This document shows positions 35,679 through 44,675 of a stretch of DNA of 53,431 nucleotides, piece after piece. Within the stretch, counting starts at the first letter, position 1. Each line of letters starts with the position of its first letter. The notes below the pieces were generated by a model. The model ran no database searches and was not told the origin of the DNA. It worked only from the letters and a program-made list of their open reading frames with translations. Location: assembly GCA_028709085.1 (NCBI GenBank), contig JAQVXQ010000005.1, positions 1 to 53,431 on the forward strand, in the 5' to 3' direction. This stretch comes from Salinivirgaceae bacterium (GTDB lineage Bacteria; Bacteroidota; Bacteroidia; Bacteroidales; Salinivirgaceae). The position numbers were made by a program, and so were the translations under genes.

Positions 35679-36533
35679 ATGTTGCGAACTTACTTTTTTA
35701 TACCAGCATCGAAGTCAAGATTTATTGACAAAATGAACTCCATTGATGCCGATGAATTTGTGTTTGATTTTGAAGATGCAATTGCCGAATCTGAAGTTGA
35801 ATCAGCATTTGAAAATATTAAAAAGTTGGAAGATGCGTCCAAACATTGGGTGCGTCCACGCCTTTTTAATAAAAATGGACAAATTAATAATAAGCAGTTG
35901 GAGGTTTTGTTTGATTTAGGATTTACGCGATTTGTTTTGCCTAAAATATCTACAGAACAAGAACTCCACGACATCTACAATATTTTTGTTTACTATGAGG
36001 TTAAAGATCCTCAATGGATTTTGTTGTTAGAAAGTCCGCTAGCCTTGTGTAATATTCCATCACTTTTTACAGGTCAGGAATATCCAATTAAGGGAATTTC
36101 CCTTGGAGCGCAAGATTATGCCGCCGAAGTGGGGATGTGTTTTAGCAATGAACGAATATTATGGGCTAGAAATTTAGTGCTCAATGCGGCCCATGCATAC
36201 GGCTTTGAACCTATTGATATTGCAAGTATGACTATTCAAGATATCCAGGGTTTTGAAAATGAGACCATTGAAGGTTTTAAAATGGGCTATACGGCCAAAA
36301 TTGTTTTGCATCCCTCTCAATTGAAAGTAATTAAGAATTTGAAATATTTCTCCGATATAGAAATTGATCACGCATTGCGCATTGCTGAGCAAATCGATTT
36401 TTCGAAGTTAAATGAATTTTCCGTCATTACCGTTGACGGTCAGTTATATGAAAAACCTCATTTATCGAGGATTCGCCGAATTATTGAATATGTGGAAAAT
36501 AGAAATATTAGTTTAGAACAAAATCCTTTTTAA
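35679..36533 (+). CDS. CitE-like (HpcH/HpaI) aldolase/lyase within the sugar operon
   Basis: The 284 residues form a TIM-barrel protein of the CitE/HpcH superfamily. The start RTYFFIPASKSRFIDKM and FVFDFEDAIAESE match citrate-lyase beta-like proteins. Active-site candidates are Arg in HWVRPRLFN, metal-binding Glu in ILLLESPLAL, and Asp in SLGAQDYAAEVG. The loop KIVLHPSQL is the superfamily's Pro/His segment. All look intact, so it is probably an active, Mg-dependent enzyme that makes or splits a 3-hydroxyacyl-CoA or related acid. It lies between wbpD (3-bp gap) and wbpB (TAATG overlap), so it belongs to the pathway, but no citrate lyase partner (citD, citF) is present. Substrate unknown. Confidence 0.8.
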   Translation: MLRTYFFIPASKSRFIDKMNSIDADEFVFDFEDAIAESEVESAFENIKKLEDASKHWVRPRLFNKNGQINNKQLEVLFDLGFTRFVLPKISTEQELHDIYNIFVYYEVKDPQWILLLESPLALCNIPSLFTGQEYPIKGISLGAQDYAAEVGMCFSNERILWARNLVLNAAHAYGFEPIDIASMTIQDIQGFENETIEGFKMGYTAKIVLHPSQLKVIKNLKYFSDIEIDHALRIAEQIDFSKLNEFSVITVDGQLYEKPHLSRIRRIIEYVENRNISLEQNPF

Positions 36534-37477
36534 TGAATACTGAAATTAAACGTTTTGGATTGATAGGTGTAGCTGGGTTTATTGCCCCTCGACACTTAAA
36601 AGCTATTAAAGAAACCGGCAATATAGTTGTTGCAGCCCTCGATCCTTTTGATAGTGTTGGTCTGATGGATTCGTTTTTCCCAGATTGTGATTTTTTTGTT
36701 GAATTTGAACGATTCGATCGACATGTTGATAAATTAAGGCGTAATGGAACGGCTTTAGATTATGTCTCTATTTGTTCGCCCAATTATTTGCACGATTCAC
36801 ATATTCGGTTCGCTTTACGACAAGGAGCCGCAGCCATATGTGAAAAACCTTTGGTGCTCAATCCTTGGAATGTGGATGCATTGGTTGATTTGCAGAAAGA
36901 GTATAATCAACGGATTTACACCGTTCTCCAGTTGCGTCTGCATCCAACAATTATTGCTTTGAAAGAGCAATTCGAAAAGGAACCAAATAAGATTTATGAT
37001 ATCGATTTAACATATATCACAAGTAGGGGCCGTTGGTACGACTACTCGTGGAAAGGAGATATTGCCAAATCAGGAGGCGTAGCAACCAATATTGGAGTTC
37101 ACTTTTTTGATATGCTGACATGGATATTTGGGAGCGTTCAGAAAAGCGACGTTTTTTTACGAGAAACCAACAAAGCCTCTGGTTTTTTGCAACTTAAAAA
37201 TGCGAATGTTCGTTGGTATTTAAGCATCGATTACAATGATTTGCCTGCCGAGGTAATCAAAAAGGGACAACGTACCTACCGATCCATCAATGTGTTAGGT
37301 GAGGAGGTTGAATTTAGTGATGGCTTTACCGATTTACATACACAAACCTATCAGAACATTCTCGACGGACACGGTTTTGGCCCCGAGGAGTCCAAAGCAT
37401 CTATTGAGATAGTGCATAATATTCGAAATCAACAACTATCCACAGTTGGCGAAATACATCCATTTGTTAAACGTTAA
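36533..37477 (+). CDS. wbpB: Gfo/Idh/MocA oxidoreductase, WbpB-like (UDP-sugar 3-dehydrogenase)
   Basis: The 314-residue protein has an N-terminal Rossmann domain (RFGLIGVAGFIAPRHLKAIKE) and CSPNYLHDSHIRFAL, the catalytic EKPLVLNPWN and the C-terminal domain with GVATNIGVHFFDMLTW (His conserved). WbpB oxidises carbon 3 of UDP-GlcNAcA, and the 3-keto product goes to WbpE; its NADH is recycled by 2-oxoglutarate in the known pathway. It shares an A with the stop of the CitE-like gene (TAATG). Confidence 0.9.
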   Translation: MNTEIKRFGLIGVAGFIAPRHLKAIKETGNIVVAALDPFDSVGLMDSFFPDCDFFVEFERFDRHVDKLRRNGTALDYVSICSPNYLHDSHIRFALRQGAAAICEKPLVLNPWNVDALVDLQKEYNQRIYTVLQLRLHPTIIALKEQFEKEPNKIYDIDLTYITSRGRWYDYSWKGDIAKSGGVATNIGVHFFDMLTWIFGSVQKSDVFLRETNKASGFLQLKNANVRWYLSIDYNDLPAEVIKKGQRTYRSINVLGEEVEFSDGFTDLHTQTYQNILDGHGFGPEESKASIEIVHNIRNQQLSTVGEIHPFVKR

Positions 37478-37489
37478 AAAGAAAATAGA

Positions 37490-38785
37490 ATGTCTTTATA
37501 TAAAGAAATTTCAGAAGGTAAAGCTTACATAAGTGTTATTGGTTTAGGGTATGTTGGTTTGCCGATAGCCTTAGAATTTGCAAAAAAAACACATGTTGTA
37601 GGGTTTGATATTAAAGAAGAACGGGTTGCAATGATGCGAAATCATATCGACCCAAGTAACGAACTTGTTGCGGCGGATTTTGACAATACAGATATTGAAT
37701 TTACAACCGATCCGGAAATCCTTAAAAAGGCAAGACTACATATTGTTGCTGTTCCTACGCCAATTGACGATCATCGTTTGCCTGATTTAAAACCTTTACT
37801 GTCAGCAACTCGCAATGTTGGCGGAGTGCTCAAGAAAGGCGATTATGTTGTATATGAATCAACCGTCTATCCGGGTTGTACCGAAGAGGATTGCGTACCT
37901 ATTTTGGAAGAGTTGAGCGGATTGAAATTGGGTGTTGATTTTAAAGTTGGTTTTTCACCCGAAAGAATTAATCCGGGGGATAAAGAACACACCACAACCT
38001 CAATTCTGAAAATAGTTTCGGGTAGCGATGCCGAGGCGTTAGAGGAGATTGCCCGTGTTTATGAATTAATTGTTACAGCAGGAGTTCATCGTGCATCGTC
38101 CATAAAAGTTGCCGAGGCAGCGAAAATCATTGAAAATACGCAGCGCGATGTTAATATTGCATTGATGAACGAACTTTCAATGATCTTTAACAGGATGAAA
38201 ATCAACACCTTTGAAGTTCTTGAAGCAGCCGGTACAAAATGGAATTTCTTGAAATTTAGTCCCGGATTGGTTGGAGGTCACTGTATTGGTGTTGATCCCT
38301 ACTATTTGTTATATAAAGCAAAACAGCTCGGCTATCATCCGCAAATGATTGATAGCGGACGTTCCATTAACGATGGAATGGCGCAATGGATTGCCAGTGA
38401 AATAGTAAAACGGATTGTGGGCACAGGGAAGAATCTGCGTGAATCCCGTGTTTTAATGCTAGGAATGACATTTAAAGAGGATGTTAGCGATATTCGAAAC
38501 TCAAAAGTGGTGGATTTAATTCGTGAGTTTGAAAGTTTTATGGTGAAAGTTGATACCGTGGATCCACACGCCGATGCCACCGAAGTTTTTAACGAGTATG
38601 GATTGAAGCTAACCGAAGCGCCTTCTGGACAATACGATGTTATTGTTGCTGCTGTACAGCACGATAAGTTTAAGAATATGAAAGAGAAGGACTTTAAAAA
38701 ATGGGCCGGTAGAGATGCGATTTTTGTCGATATTAAAGGTGTATTTAAACATGAGATAAAGGACTTAACCTATTGGAGTTTATAA
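37490..38785 (+). CDS. wbpO: UDP-HexNAc 6-dehydrogenase, WbpO/TviB type
   Basis: The protein has 431 residues. NAD binds at ISVIGLGYVGLPIALEF, with substrate and catalytic parts in TVYPGCTEEDCVP, the marker FSPERINPGDKEH, KIIENTQRDVNIALMNE and the nucleophile Cys in GLVGGHCIGVDPYY. The Asp-rich AVPTPIDDHRLPDL and INPGDKEH favour WbpO/TviB over the P. aeruginosa WbpA type. It turns UDP-GalNAc or UDP-GlcNAc into the uronic acid with two NAD. As last gene of the operon it supplies the substrate to WbpB/WbpE/WbpD, and with WbpP could make the galacto or gluco form. Confidence 0.88.
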   Translation: MSLYKEISEGKAYISVIGLGYVGLPIALEFAKKTHVVGFDIKEERVAMMRNHIDPSNELVAADFDNTDIEFTTDPEILKKARLHIVAVPTPIDDHRLPDLKPLLSATRNVGGVLKKGDYVVYESTVYPGCTEEDCVPILEELSGLKLGVDFKVGFSPERINPGDKEHTTTSILKIVSGSDAEALEEIARVYELIVTAGVHRASSIKVAEAAKIIENTQRDVNIALMNELSMIFNRMKINTFEVLEAAGTKWNFLKFSPGLVGGHCIGVDPYYLLYKAKQLGYHPQMIDSGRSINDGMAQWIASEIVKRIVGTGKNLRESRVLMLGMTFKEDVSDIRNSKVVDLIREFESFMVKVDTVDPHADATEVFNEYGLKLTEAPSGQYDVIVAAVQHDKFKNMKEKDFKKWAGRDAIFVDIKGVFKHEIKDLTYWSL

Positions 38786-38810
38786 CTTTATAGTTGTTCT
38801 GAAAATATAT

Positions 38811-38852
38811 TGATGAGTGATTACGCACATGGTAAACACTCATCACTTTTTT
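38811..38852 (+). terminator. Intrinsic terminator at the end of the sugar operon
   Basis: TGATGAGTG (38811-38819) pairs with CACTCATCA (38837-38845) around a 17-nt loop, followed by CT6. It lies just before birA, so birA is probably transcribed separately or by readthrough. Confidence 0.8.
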
Positions 38853-38862
38853 GTTTTAATGT

Positions 38863-39576
38863 ATGGAAAATGAGATGATACTTTGGCTCGATTCAGCTAC
38901 CTCTACCAATGATATATTGCGGAGCTACGTGAATAAACCAAACGGATTTTGTGTTGCAGCAAAGCAACAGAGCTTAGGAAGAGGGCAAAGGGGAAATGTT
39001 TGGCAATCGGAGAAAGAAGCCAATATTTTGTCCAGTTTTCTATTTTCAATATCGGCTCAGGTGTCAAATAGTTTTGTAATATCGATGTTGACCTCCTTGG
39101 CAATCGTTCAATTTCTTGAGAAACTTCAATGCAAGGCATACATAAAATGGCCCAATGATATTATCGTTGGTAATCAGAAAATAGCGGGAATGTTAATAGA
39201 AAATGATTTGCTTGGCGAAATCATAGAATACTCTATTATTGGAATCGGGCTGAATGTAAATCAAAAAAAGTTCGAAAATTTGCCAAAGGCAACAAGTTTA
39301 CATCGATTAACAGGAAAACGATACGATATTCCCAATCTTATCTCCATGTTGCGAGTAGAATTGCTTGCCGAGTTTGATGCAAATCAATCATTCGAAATTG
39401 TTAAAAAAAGATATTTAGAAAAACTATACCAGAGGGAAAAAGCAAAATATTTTAATAAGAATGACCAATTTGTAGCCAAAGTGATGAACGTAGAACCCGA
39501 TGGTGCTCTTGTGTTAATGACAACAGATGCAGTTGTGAAAAAATTCTACTTTAAGGAGATAGAGATGGACTACTAA
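38863..39576 (+). CDS. birA: Biotin-[acetyl-CoA-carboxylase] ligase
   Basis: The 237 residues are a biotin ligase without the N-terminal DNA-binding domain of E. coli BirA. The core has STNDILRSYV, the ATP/biotin loop GRGQRGNVW, KWPNDIIVGNQKIAGML and GIGLNVNQ. It joins biotin to carrier proteins such as acetyl-CoA carboxylase, and without the HTH it cannot repress. Its place between sugar-synthesis and chain-length genes is chance as far as I can tell. Confidence 0.93.
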   Translation: MENEMILWLDSATSTNDILRSYVNKPNGFCVAAKQQSLGRGQRGNVWQSEKEANILSSFLFSISAQVSNSFVISMLTSLAIVQFLEKLQCKAYIKWPNDIIVGNQKIAGMLIENDLLGEIIEYSIIGIGLNVNQKKFENLPKATSLHRLTGKRYDIPNLISMLRVELLAEFDANQSFEIVKKRYLEKLYQREKAKYFNKNDQFVAKVMNVEPDGALVLMTTDAVVKKFYFKEIEMDY

Positions 39577-39699
39577 GTTGTGTGACAATTATTGACTTTG
39601 TAATGCGTTTGAAACGGGTTGTTTTAAAACAATTTCGCTAAAGAAGAAGTTTTTTATTGTAAAACACCTTATAACCTTCATTTAGATACGGTATTTTTA

Positions 39700-39707
39700 T
39701 ACTTTTG
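39700..39707 (+). promoter_or_regulatory. Bacteroidota -7 box for the wzz-wzy group
   Basis: TACTTTTG is a full consensus match 27 bp before the TTG start. No clear TTTG was found at the -33 position. Confidence 0.55.
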
Positions 39708-39734
39708 TAAATTCAAATTAAAAAGTAAGATACA

Positions 39735-40730
39735 TTGGACAGAGAACAGGATTATAATTTTGAGCCAGCAGTTAAAATGCTTTGGAAACATTGGAAACCA
39801 ATTGCAATCGTAACGTTTGTGGGGTCGGTGATTTCGTTGGTTGTATGCCTGCTTATAGCCCCGATTTACAAATCCACCGTTACTGTCTTTCCTGCGAATT
39901 TGGGTGCTGTGTCACAACTTTTAATCGACGAACGTGGAGGCGGGAAAGATTATATGGCATTTGGCGAAGAGAGCGAACTTGAGCAGATGCAACAAATTTT
40001 ACTTTCCGATGAGGTTCGAACTCGGATAATAGACGAATTTAATTTGCTTGATCATTATAAGATTGATCCAAATTCAAAATATCCAAATACCCAACTACGA
40101 TCGAAGTATGATAAAAACGTTCATATAGGGAAAACGCGTTTCCAATCGGTTAATATCGAAGTGTCTGATACAGATCCAATTATGGCTGCCAATATTGCCA
40201 ATCGCATTTCGGACCTTGTTGATACTGTATATAAGAAAATACAAACTGCCCGTACACACGAAGGGTTAGTTATTGTAGAACGCGAGTATAATTTAGTGAG
40301 AGAATATGTGCGGAAAATTGAAGATTCTTTGGAGACAATCCGCGCCAAAGGAATAAATAATTACAAAGCAGAAGCAGAGGTTTACAATGCTGCTTATGCT
40401 GAGGCTCTTGCCGGCGGCAACAAGTCAGGAACAAAGGCTTTACAGGAGAAAATTGAAATATTGTCAAAGTATGGAGGAGCATCATTGTCATTGCAAGGTG
40501 AACTCGAATTAGAGCAGAAGAGAGTCTCAATATTAAAGGATAAGCTGTTGGCCGCTCAAGTGAATGCCCAGCAAGTCATTCCCCGAAAATATGTGGTGAA
40601 TAAAGCGTTTCCATCGGAACGGAAATCGTATCCAGTTACATGGATTGTGGTGCTTCTGACTGGATTTTGTTTAGCGATTACAAGTAGTTTTCTGGTTTTG
40701 GTACTATATTCAGGTAAAAGAGAAAAATAA
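39735..40730 (+). CDS. Wzz-like chain-length determinant protein (first copy)
   Basis: The start is a TTG at 39735; a stop at 39726 closes the frame and the next ATG (39777) would cut the N-terminal tail. Two membrane helices (IVTFVGSVISLVVCLLIAPIY and TWIVVLLTGFCLAITSSFLVLVLY) flank a periplasmic domain with long helical part (about 165-285). The IAPIYKSTVTVFPANLG stretch after the first helix is the Wzz start. There is no C-terminal tyrosine kinase domain. Such proteins set polysaccharide chain length with a Wzy polymerase. Related to the next gene, a probable tandem duplication. Confidence 0.82.
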   Translation: MDREQDYNFEPAVKMLWKHWKPIAIVTFVGSVISLVVCLLIAPIYKSTVTVFPANLGAVSQLLIDERGGGKDYMAFGEESELEQMQQILLSDEVRTRIIDEFNLLDHYKIDPNSKYPNTQLRSKYDKNVHIGKTRFQSVNIEVSDTDPIMAANIANRISDLVDTVYKKIQTARTHEGLVIVEREYNLVREYVRKIEDSLETIRAKGINNYKAEAEVYNAAYAEALAGGNKSGTKALQEKIEILSKYGGASLSLQGELELEQKRVSILKDKLLAAQVNAQQVIPRKYVVNKAFPSERKSYPVTWIVVLLTGFCLAITSSFLVLVLYSGKREK

Positions 40731-40761
40731 AACGGTATAACGATTCATTAAATTATCATTT

Positions 40762-41751
40762 ATGGAAGGTGTATTTAGCAACAAAAACATTCTTACTATT
40801 TTTACAAAATGGTGGAAACAATTAGTGTTCATAACGGTAGCTGGAGTTATAGTTACTTTTGGAGCAACATATTTAATTAGTCCTAAGTATAAATCAACAG
40901 CCGTTGTTTATCCGGGCAACTTGGGGGTTTTCTCTGAAGAGAGTTACACAGAACAAATGGTTCAATTACTGCATTCAAGAGACATTGCCGATAGTGTGAT
41001 TGCTAAATTTCACATGGCGGAACATTGGGGAATTAGTAAAGATGATAAGCATTATAAATCAAAGCTTTATGATTATTATTACGACTTGGTTTCAATTCGC
41101 AAAACACCCTATGAATCCGTTGAAATTACCGTTTTAGATACAGATCCTCAGTTGGCATGCGATGCTGTTAATGCAATAATTGTATTTTATAATGAAAAGG
41201 TTAAAAGATTGCATAGTGGTAAACTTCAAGAATTGATTGATGTAAACGTAAAACAGGTCGATTATTGGGAACGTGAAATAACCAAATCGCGTGAAATAGT
41301 AGAGCAAATTTTGTTGAAAGCAGGAATTACTGATTTCACCAAAACATTGGATCTATTCTCAAGTGGCGAATTTGAGTTCTTTGACAACAGGAAATATGCG
41401 GAAATATCGCAGTTTAAGGTTAAAAAAACGGAACGTAAAATTATAACCTATAAAACTAAAAATTTGACGGCCGACTTAGATAAGGTGAAAAACATTGGAC
41501 CAATGTTTTATGACCATTTTCGTATTTATACGGAACAACTTTCAATTTTAGCCAACTTTAGGATGGAAAAAGAACAGCAAGAAATTGAAAATACGAAAGA
41601 GGTTACCTATTATTCAATCGTTACATCGCCGTATGCAACGGACAAGAAATACTCGCCAATGCGAATTCCAATTGCCTTAATGGGAGGGTTGGCGCTTTTG
41701 CTTCTTAGTTTTATAGTTATGGCAATTGTTGAACGGGATAGTTTAACGTAA
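40762..41751 (+). CDS. Wzz-like chain-length determinant protein (second copy)
   Basis: This 329-residue paralogue of the preceding gene begins 31 bp after it. The start helix VFITVAGVIVTFGATYLISPKYKSTAVVYPGNLG lines up with the first copy, and the end helix is IPIALMGGLALLLLSFIVMAIV. The centre is helical and charged. Either the two form mixed oligomers or each serves one of the two polymerase/ligase-like proteins that follow. The gap to the next gene is 10 bp, so this is an operon. Confidence 0.82.
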   Translation: MEGVFSNKNILTIFTKWWKQLVFITVAGVIVTFGATYLISPKYKSTAVVYPGNLGVFSEESYTEQMVQLLHSRDIADSVIAKFHMAEHWGISKDDKHYKSKLYDYYYDLVSIRKTPYESVEITVLDTDPQLACDAVNAIIVFYNEKVKRLHSGKLQELIDVNVKQVDYWEREITKSREIVEQILLKAGITDFTKTLDLFSSGEFEFFDNRKYAEISQFKVKKTERKIITYKTKNLTADLDKVKNIGPMFYDHFRIYTEQLSILANFRMEKEQQEIENTKEVTYYSIVTSPYATDKKYSPMRIPIALMGGLALLLLSFIVMAIVERDSLT

Positions 41752-41761
41752 GGTAGTTGTA

Positions 41762-43207
41762 GTGTTGAAAAAAAACAATATCATAGTATTTACGGTTGCA
41801 ATTCTTTTTATTGCTCTTGCCGTTTTTTATATCTCCATTGAGAAATATTATTTTGCAGCCTTACCATTTGGAATAGCAATGCTTTTAATGGCACTCTATT
41901 CCTTTGATAAAATGTTTTATCTGATTGCTTTATTAGCTCCAGTATCGTTGCAATTACGGTTCTTTATGACGGTTGAAAATGATTTGAGTCTCCCCATTGA
42001 ACCGTTTTTATTTGGGATACTATTAATTGTATTGTTTAAATTCATTTTTGAAAACAAGAGTTTTAATCGCAAATTGTTAACGCACCCAATTTCAATTGCT
42101 ATTTATGTAAATTTTATTTGGATTGTAATTACATCCATAACTAGCACAATGCCACTCGTATCGTTGAAATTTGCTTTATCTAGGATGTGGTTTATTACCG
42201 CTTTTTATATCATGACATTACATTTGTTCATGAATCTCAAAAACATGTACCGATATTTTTGGATGTATATCGGATCATTTGTAATTGTAATTGTTTATAC
42301 TCTTATTCGACAAAGTACATACGGCTTTTTTAACAAACAGGCAGCCAATTTTGTTGTTGCCCCGTTCTTACCAGATCATACATCCTATGGAGCTATTTTA
42401 GCCTTGTTGATTCCCTTTATCTTTTATTTTGTTTTTTCTAAACAATTTAGCGGAATTAAAAGAAGCATGAGTTTTTTAGTGGGAGTACTCTATATCGTAG
42501 CCCTTATTTTCTCATATACTCGCGCTGCATGGATTGGGATATTATTGAGCGTAGGGTTGTTGGTTTTATTATTGCTGAAAATCAAAGGAAGAACTTTGGT
42601 GGTGTTGAGTGGCGTGTTGTTGGCAGTTTTGTTAACCTTTTCTTCTCAGATAATCATGCATTTAGAGAGAAACCAACAAGACTCCTCCGATAATTTAATG
42701 GAACAAGTTAGCTCGGTTACCAACATCAAAACTGATGCATCTAATTTGGAGCGAATAAATCGCTGGAATTGTGCAATACGTATGTTTCAGGAGAAACCCA
42801 TTGTCGGTTTTGGTCCGGGAACCTATATGTTTCAATATGCCCCATTTCAATTTTCCACCGAGCAGACAATTATTAGTACAAATTTTGGCGAAGTGGGAAA
42901 TGCTCACAGTGAATTCCTTGGTCCATTGGCCGAATCTGGAGTGCTAGGCGCGTTAACTTATATTATAATTTTAGTCCTAACTGGTATTAGTACTTTTCGG
43001 GTTTTTCAGTCCGATAATTCTAAGGAGATACGATGGCTTGCGATGTCGTTATTTTTAGGTCTAGTGTCGTATTATGTTCATGGATTTTTAAATAATTTTC
43101 TCGACATCGATAAATTCTCCTTGCTTTTTTGGGGTTATACAGCCGCTATAGTTGTTATTGATGTGGTGTATCGTTCTGATAAATCAAAGAGCATTTCTTC
43201 GACATAG
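41762..43207 (+). CDS. O-antigen polymerase/ligase family protein (first copy)
   Basis: The protein has 481 residues with a GTG start and about eleven membrane segments. The large periplasmic loop carries the family motif NLERINRWNCAIRMFQEKP, GFGPGTYMFQYAPF and NAHSEFLGPLAESG, where Arg and His are the usual catalytic residues of Wzy_C and WaaL. Membrane helix FSYTRAAWIGILL is highly conserved. It either polymerises repeat units or ligates chains to lipid A-core or, by analogy with P. gingivalis, feeds A-LPS. I cannot tell the two roles apart by sequence. Confidence 0.83.
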   Translation: MLKKNNIIVFTVAILFIALAVFYISIEKYYFAALPFGIAMLLMALYSFDKMFYLIALLAPVSLQLRFFMTVENDLSLPIEPFLFGILLIVLFKFIFENKSFNRKLLTHPISIAIYVNFIWIVITSITSTMPLVSLKFALSRMWFITAFYIMTLHLFMNLKNMYRYFWMYIGSFVIVIVYTLIRQSTYGFFNKQAANFVVAPFLPDHTSYGAILALLIPFIFYFVFSKQFSGIKRSMSFLVGVLYIVALIFSYTRAAWIGILLSVGLLVLLLLKIKGRTLVVLSGVLLAVLLTFSSQIIMHLERNQQDSSDNLMEQVSSVTNIKTDASNLERINRWNCAIRMFQEKPIVGFGPGTYMFQYAPFQFSTEQTIISTNFGEVGNAHSEFLGPLAESGVLGALTYIIILVLTGISTFRVFQSDNSKEIRWLAMSLFLGLVSYYVHGFLNNFLDIDKFSLLFWGYTAAIVVIDVVYRSDKSKSISST

Positions 43208-43217
43208 AACTTAGTTT

Positions 43218-44675
43218 ATGGAGTTATTCCGAAATAAGTATTTTCTAGTTGCCATATTTGCCACTACTCTTCTATGTATTGGTTCTATTGTTTATAGCCA
43301 ATATGTATTGGCCATAATTCCAGCTTTTGCCCTGCTTATCTATTTTTTAATTCATAACTCCTACCTCTATTCAATTGTAACCCTTGTATTTGTTTCTGTT
43401 AGCATTCCCATTTCCTATTTCTATGCCGATTTAGGGGCGGATGTTTATATGCCATCCGAGCCCATGTTGTTTTTGTGCATGATTTTAATCGTTTTTAATA
43501 TTATTTATACCCGGAGGGTTGACTTGGAGTTTTTGAAACATCCAGTTACGATTGCAATTAGCATTTATCTGTTTTGGATTTTCATTACCTCTATTACAAG
43601 TAGTATGCCTTTGGTTTCATTCAAATATCTTCTGGTTCGATTATGGTTTATAGCGTTTTTCTACTACTTTGCCTATGAATTGTTTAAGCGAAAAAGTAGC
43701 CGAATTCATTCATGGGTAATAATATATAGTTTCTTTATCTTGATTGTCATTGGTTATGCCTTAGGACGTCAATTTTATTATGGAATAGAGATTAAGAAAA
43801 TTGCATATTGGGCAGCGTTTCCGTTTTTTAAAGATCACACCTCTTATGGCGCTTTACTGGCAATGTATATTCCTTTTTTGATTGGATACTCCTTCTCTTC
43901 GGTGATGGCGAAAAAATACAGACCTGTTTTTATGGCGGTTTTATTGGTTTATATTGTTGCCATTGTTTTCAGTTACACCCGTGCCGCTTGGATCAGCCTC
44001 TTTGGAGCATTTGTTTTGTATGCCCTTATACGGTTTAGGTTCAAGTTGAAAACCTTGATGTTAATGATTGTAGGGATTGTTATCGTGTCGGGCTTGTTAT
44101 TTGCTTTGTTTTTTGATAAGTTGGAGCAAAACAAGCAGGAGTCGTCTCTCGATTTTGCCCAGCACTTTCAATCCATTGCAAACATTAGTAATGATGCTTC
44201 AAACATGGAACGCATTAATCGTTGGAAGTGTGCTTATCGGATGTTTCTTGAAAAACCAGTTTTTGGTTACGGTCCGGGAACATATATGTTTTCCTATGCT
44301 CCGTTTCAAATGCGTCGTGACAAAACAATTATTAGCACTAATGCGGGTGATTTAGGTAATGCCCACAGTGAATACTTAGGAACCTTGGCAGAATCGGGTA
44401 TTGTGGGTATGTTGAGTTTTATATTTTTAATTTTTATAGTGTCCTATGTTGCTATTCGGGCATACAACCGATCGGTTTCTTCGTTGCACCGATTTTGGGT
44501 GATGGGTGCTTTTATTGGCTTAGCCACCTATTATTCACATAGTTTGGTGAATAATTTTCTGGATGTCGATAAAATTGCGCTCCCATTTTGGAGTTTTATA
44601 GCCATCATAGTCTATGTCGATAATCAGAGTAGGAGCGAAGTGGTTACGAAGGAAACTCCATTACCAATAGAGTAA
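43218..44675 (+). CDS. O-antigen polymerase/ligase family protein (second copy)
   Basis: The 485-residue paralogue of the preceding gene starts 10 bp after it. The loop motif is nearly the same (NMERINRWKCAYRMFLEKP, GYGPGTYMFSYAPF, NAHSEYLGTLAESG), as is FSYTRAAWISLF, while membrane helices differ more. One copy may be polymerase and one ligase, in line with the two Wzz copies. The last 32 bp overlap the convergent SpoIIE gene tail to tail. Confidence 0.83.
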   Translation: MELFRNKYFLVAIFATTLLCIGSIVYSQYVLAIIPAFALLIYFLIHNSYLYSIVTLVFVSVSIPISYFYADLGADVYMPSEPMLFLCMILIVFNIIYTRRVDLEFLKHPVTIAISIYLFWIFITSITSSMPLVSFKYLLVRLWFIAFFYYFAYELFKRKSSRIHSWVIIYSFFILIVIGYALGRQFYYGIEIKKIAYWAAFPFFKDHTSYGALLAMYIPFLIGYSFSSVMAKKYRPVFMAVLLVYIVAIVFSYTRAAWISLFGAFVLYALIRFRFKLKTLMLMIVGIVIVSGLLFALFFDKLEQNKQESSLDFAQHFQSIANISNDASNMERINRWKCAYRMFLEKPVFGYGPGTYMFSYAPFQMRRDKTIISTNAGDLGNAHSEYLGTLAESGIVGMLSFIFLIFIVSYVAIRAYNRSVSSLHRFWVMGAFIGLATYYSHSLVNNFLDVDKIALPFWSFIAIIVYVDNQSRSEVVTKETPLPIE

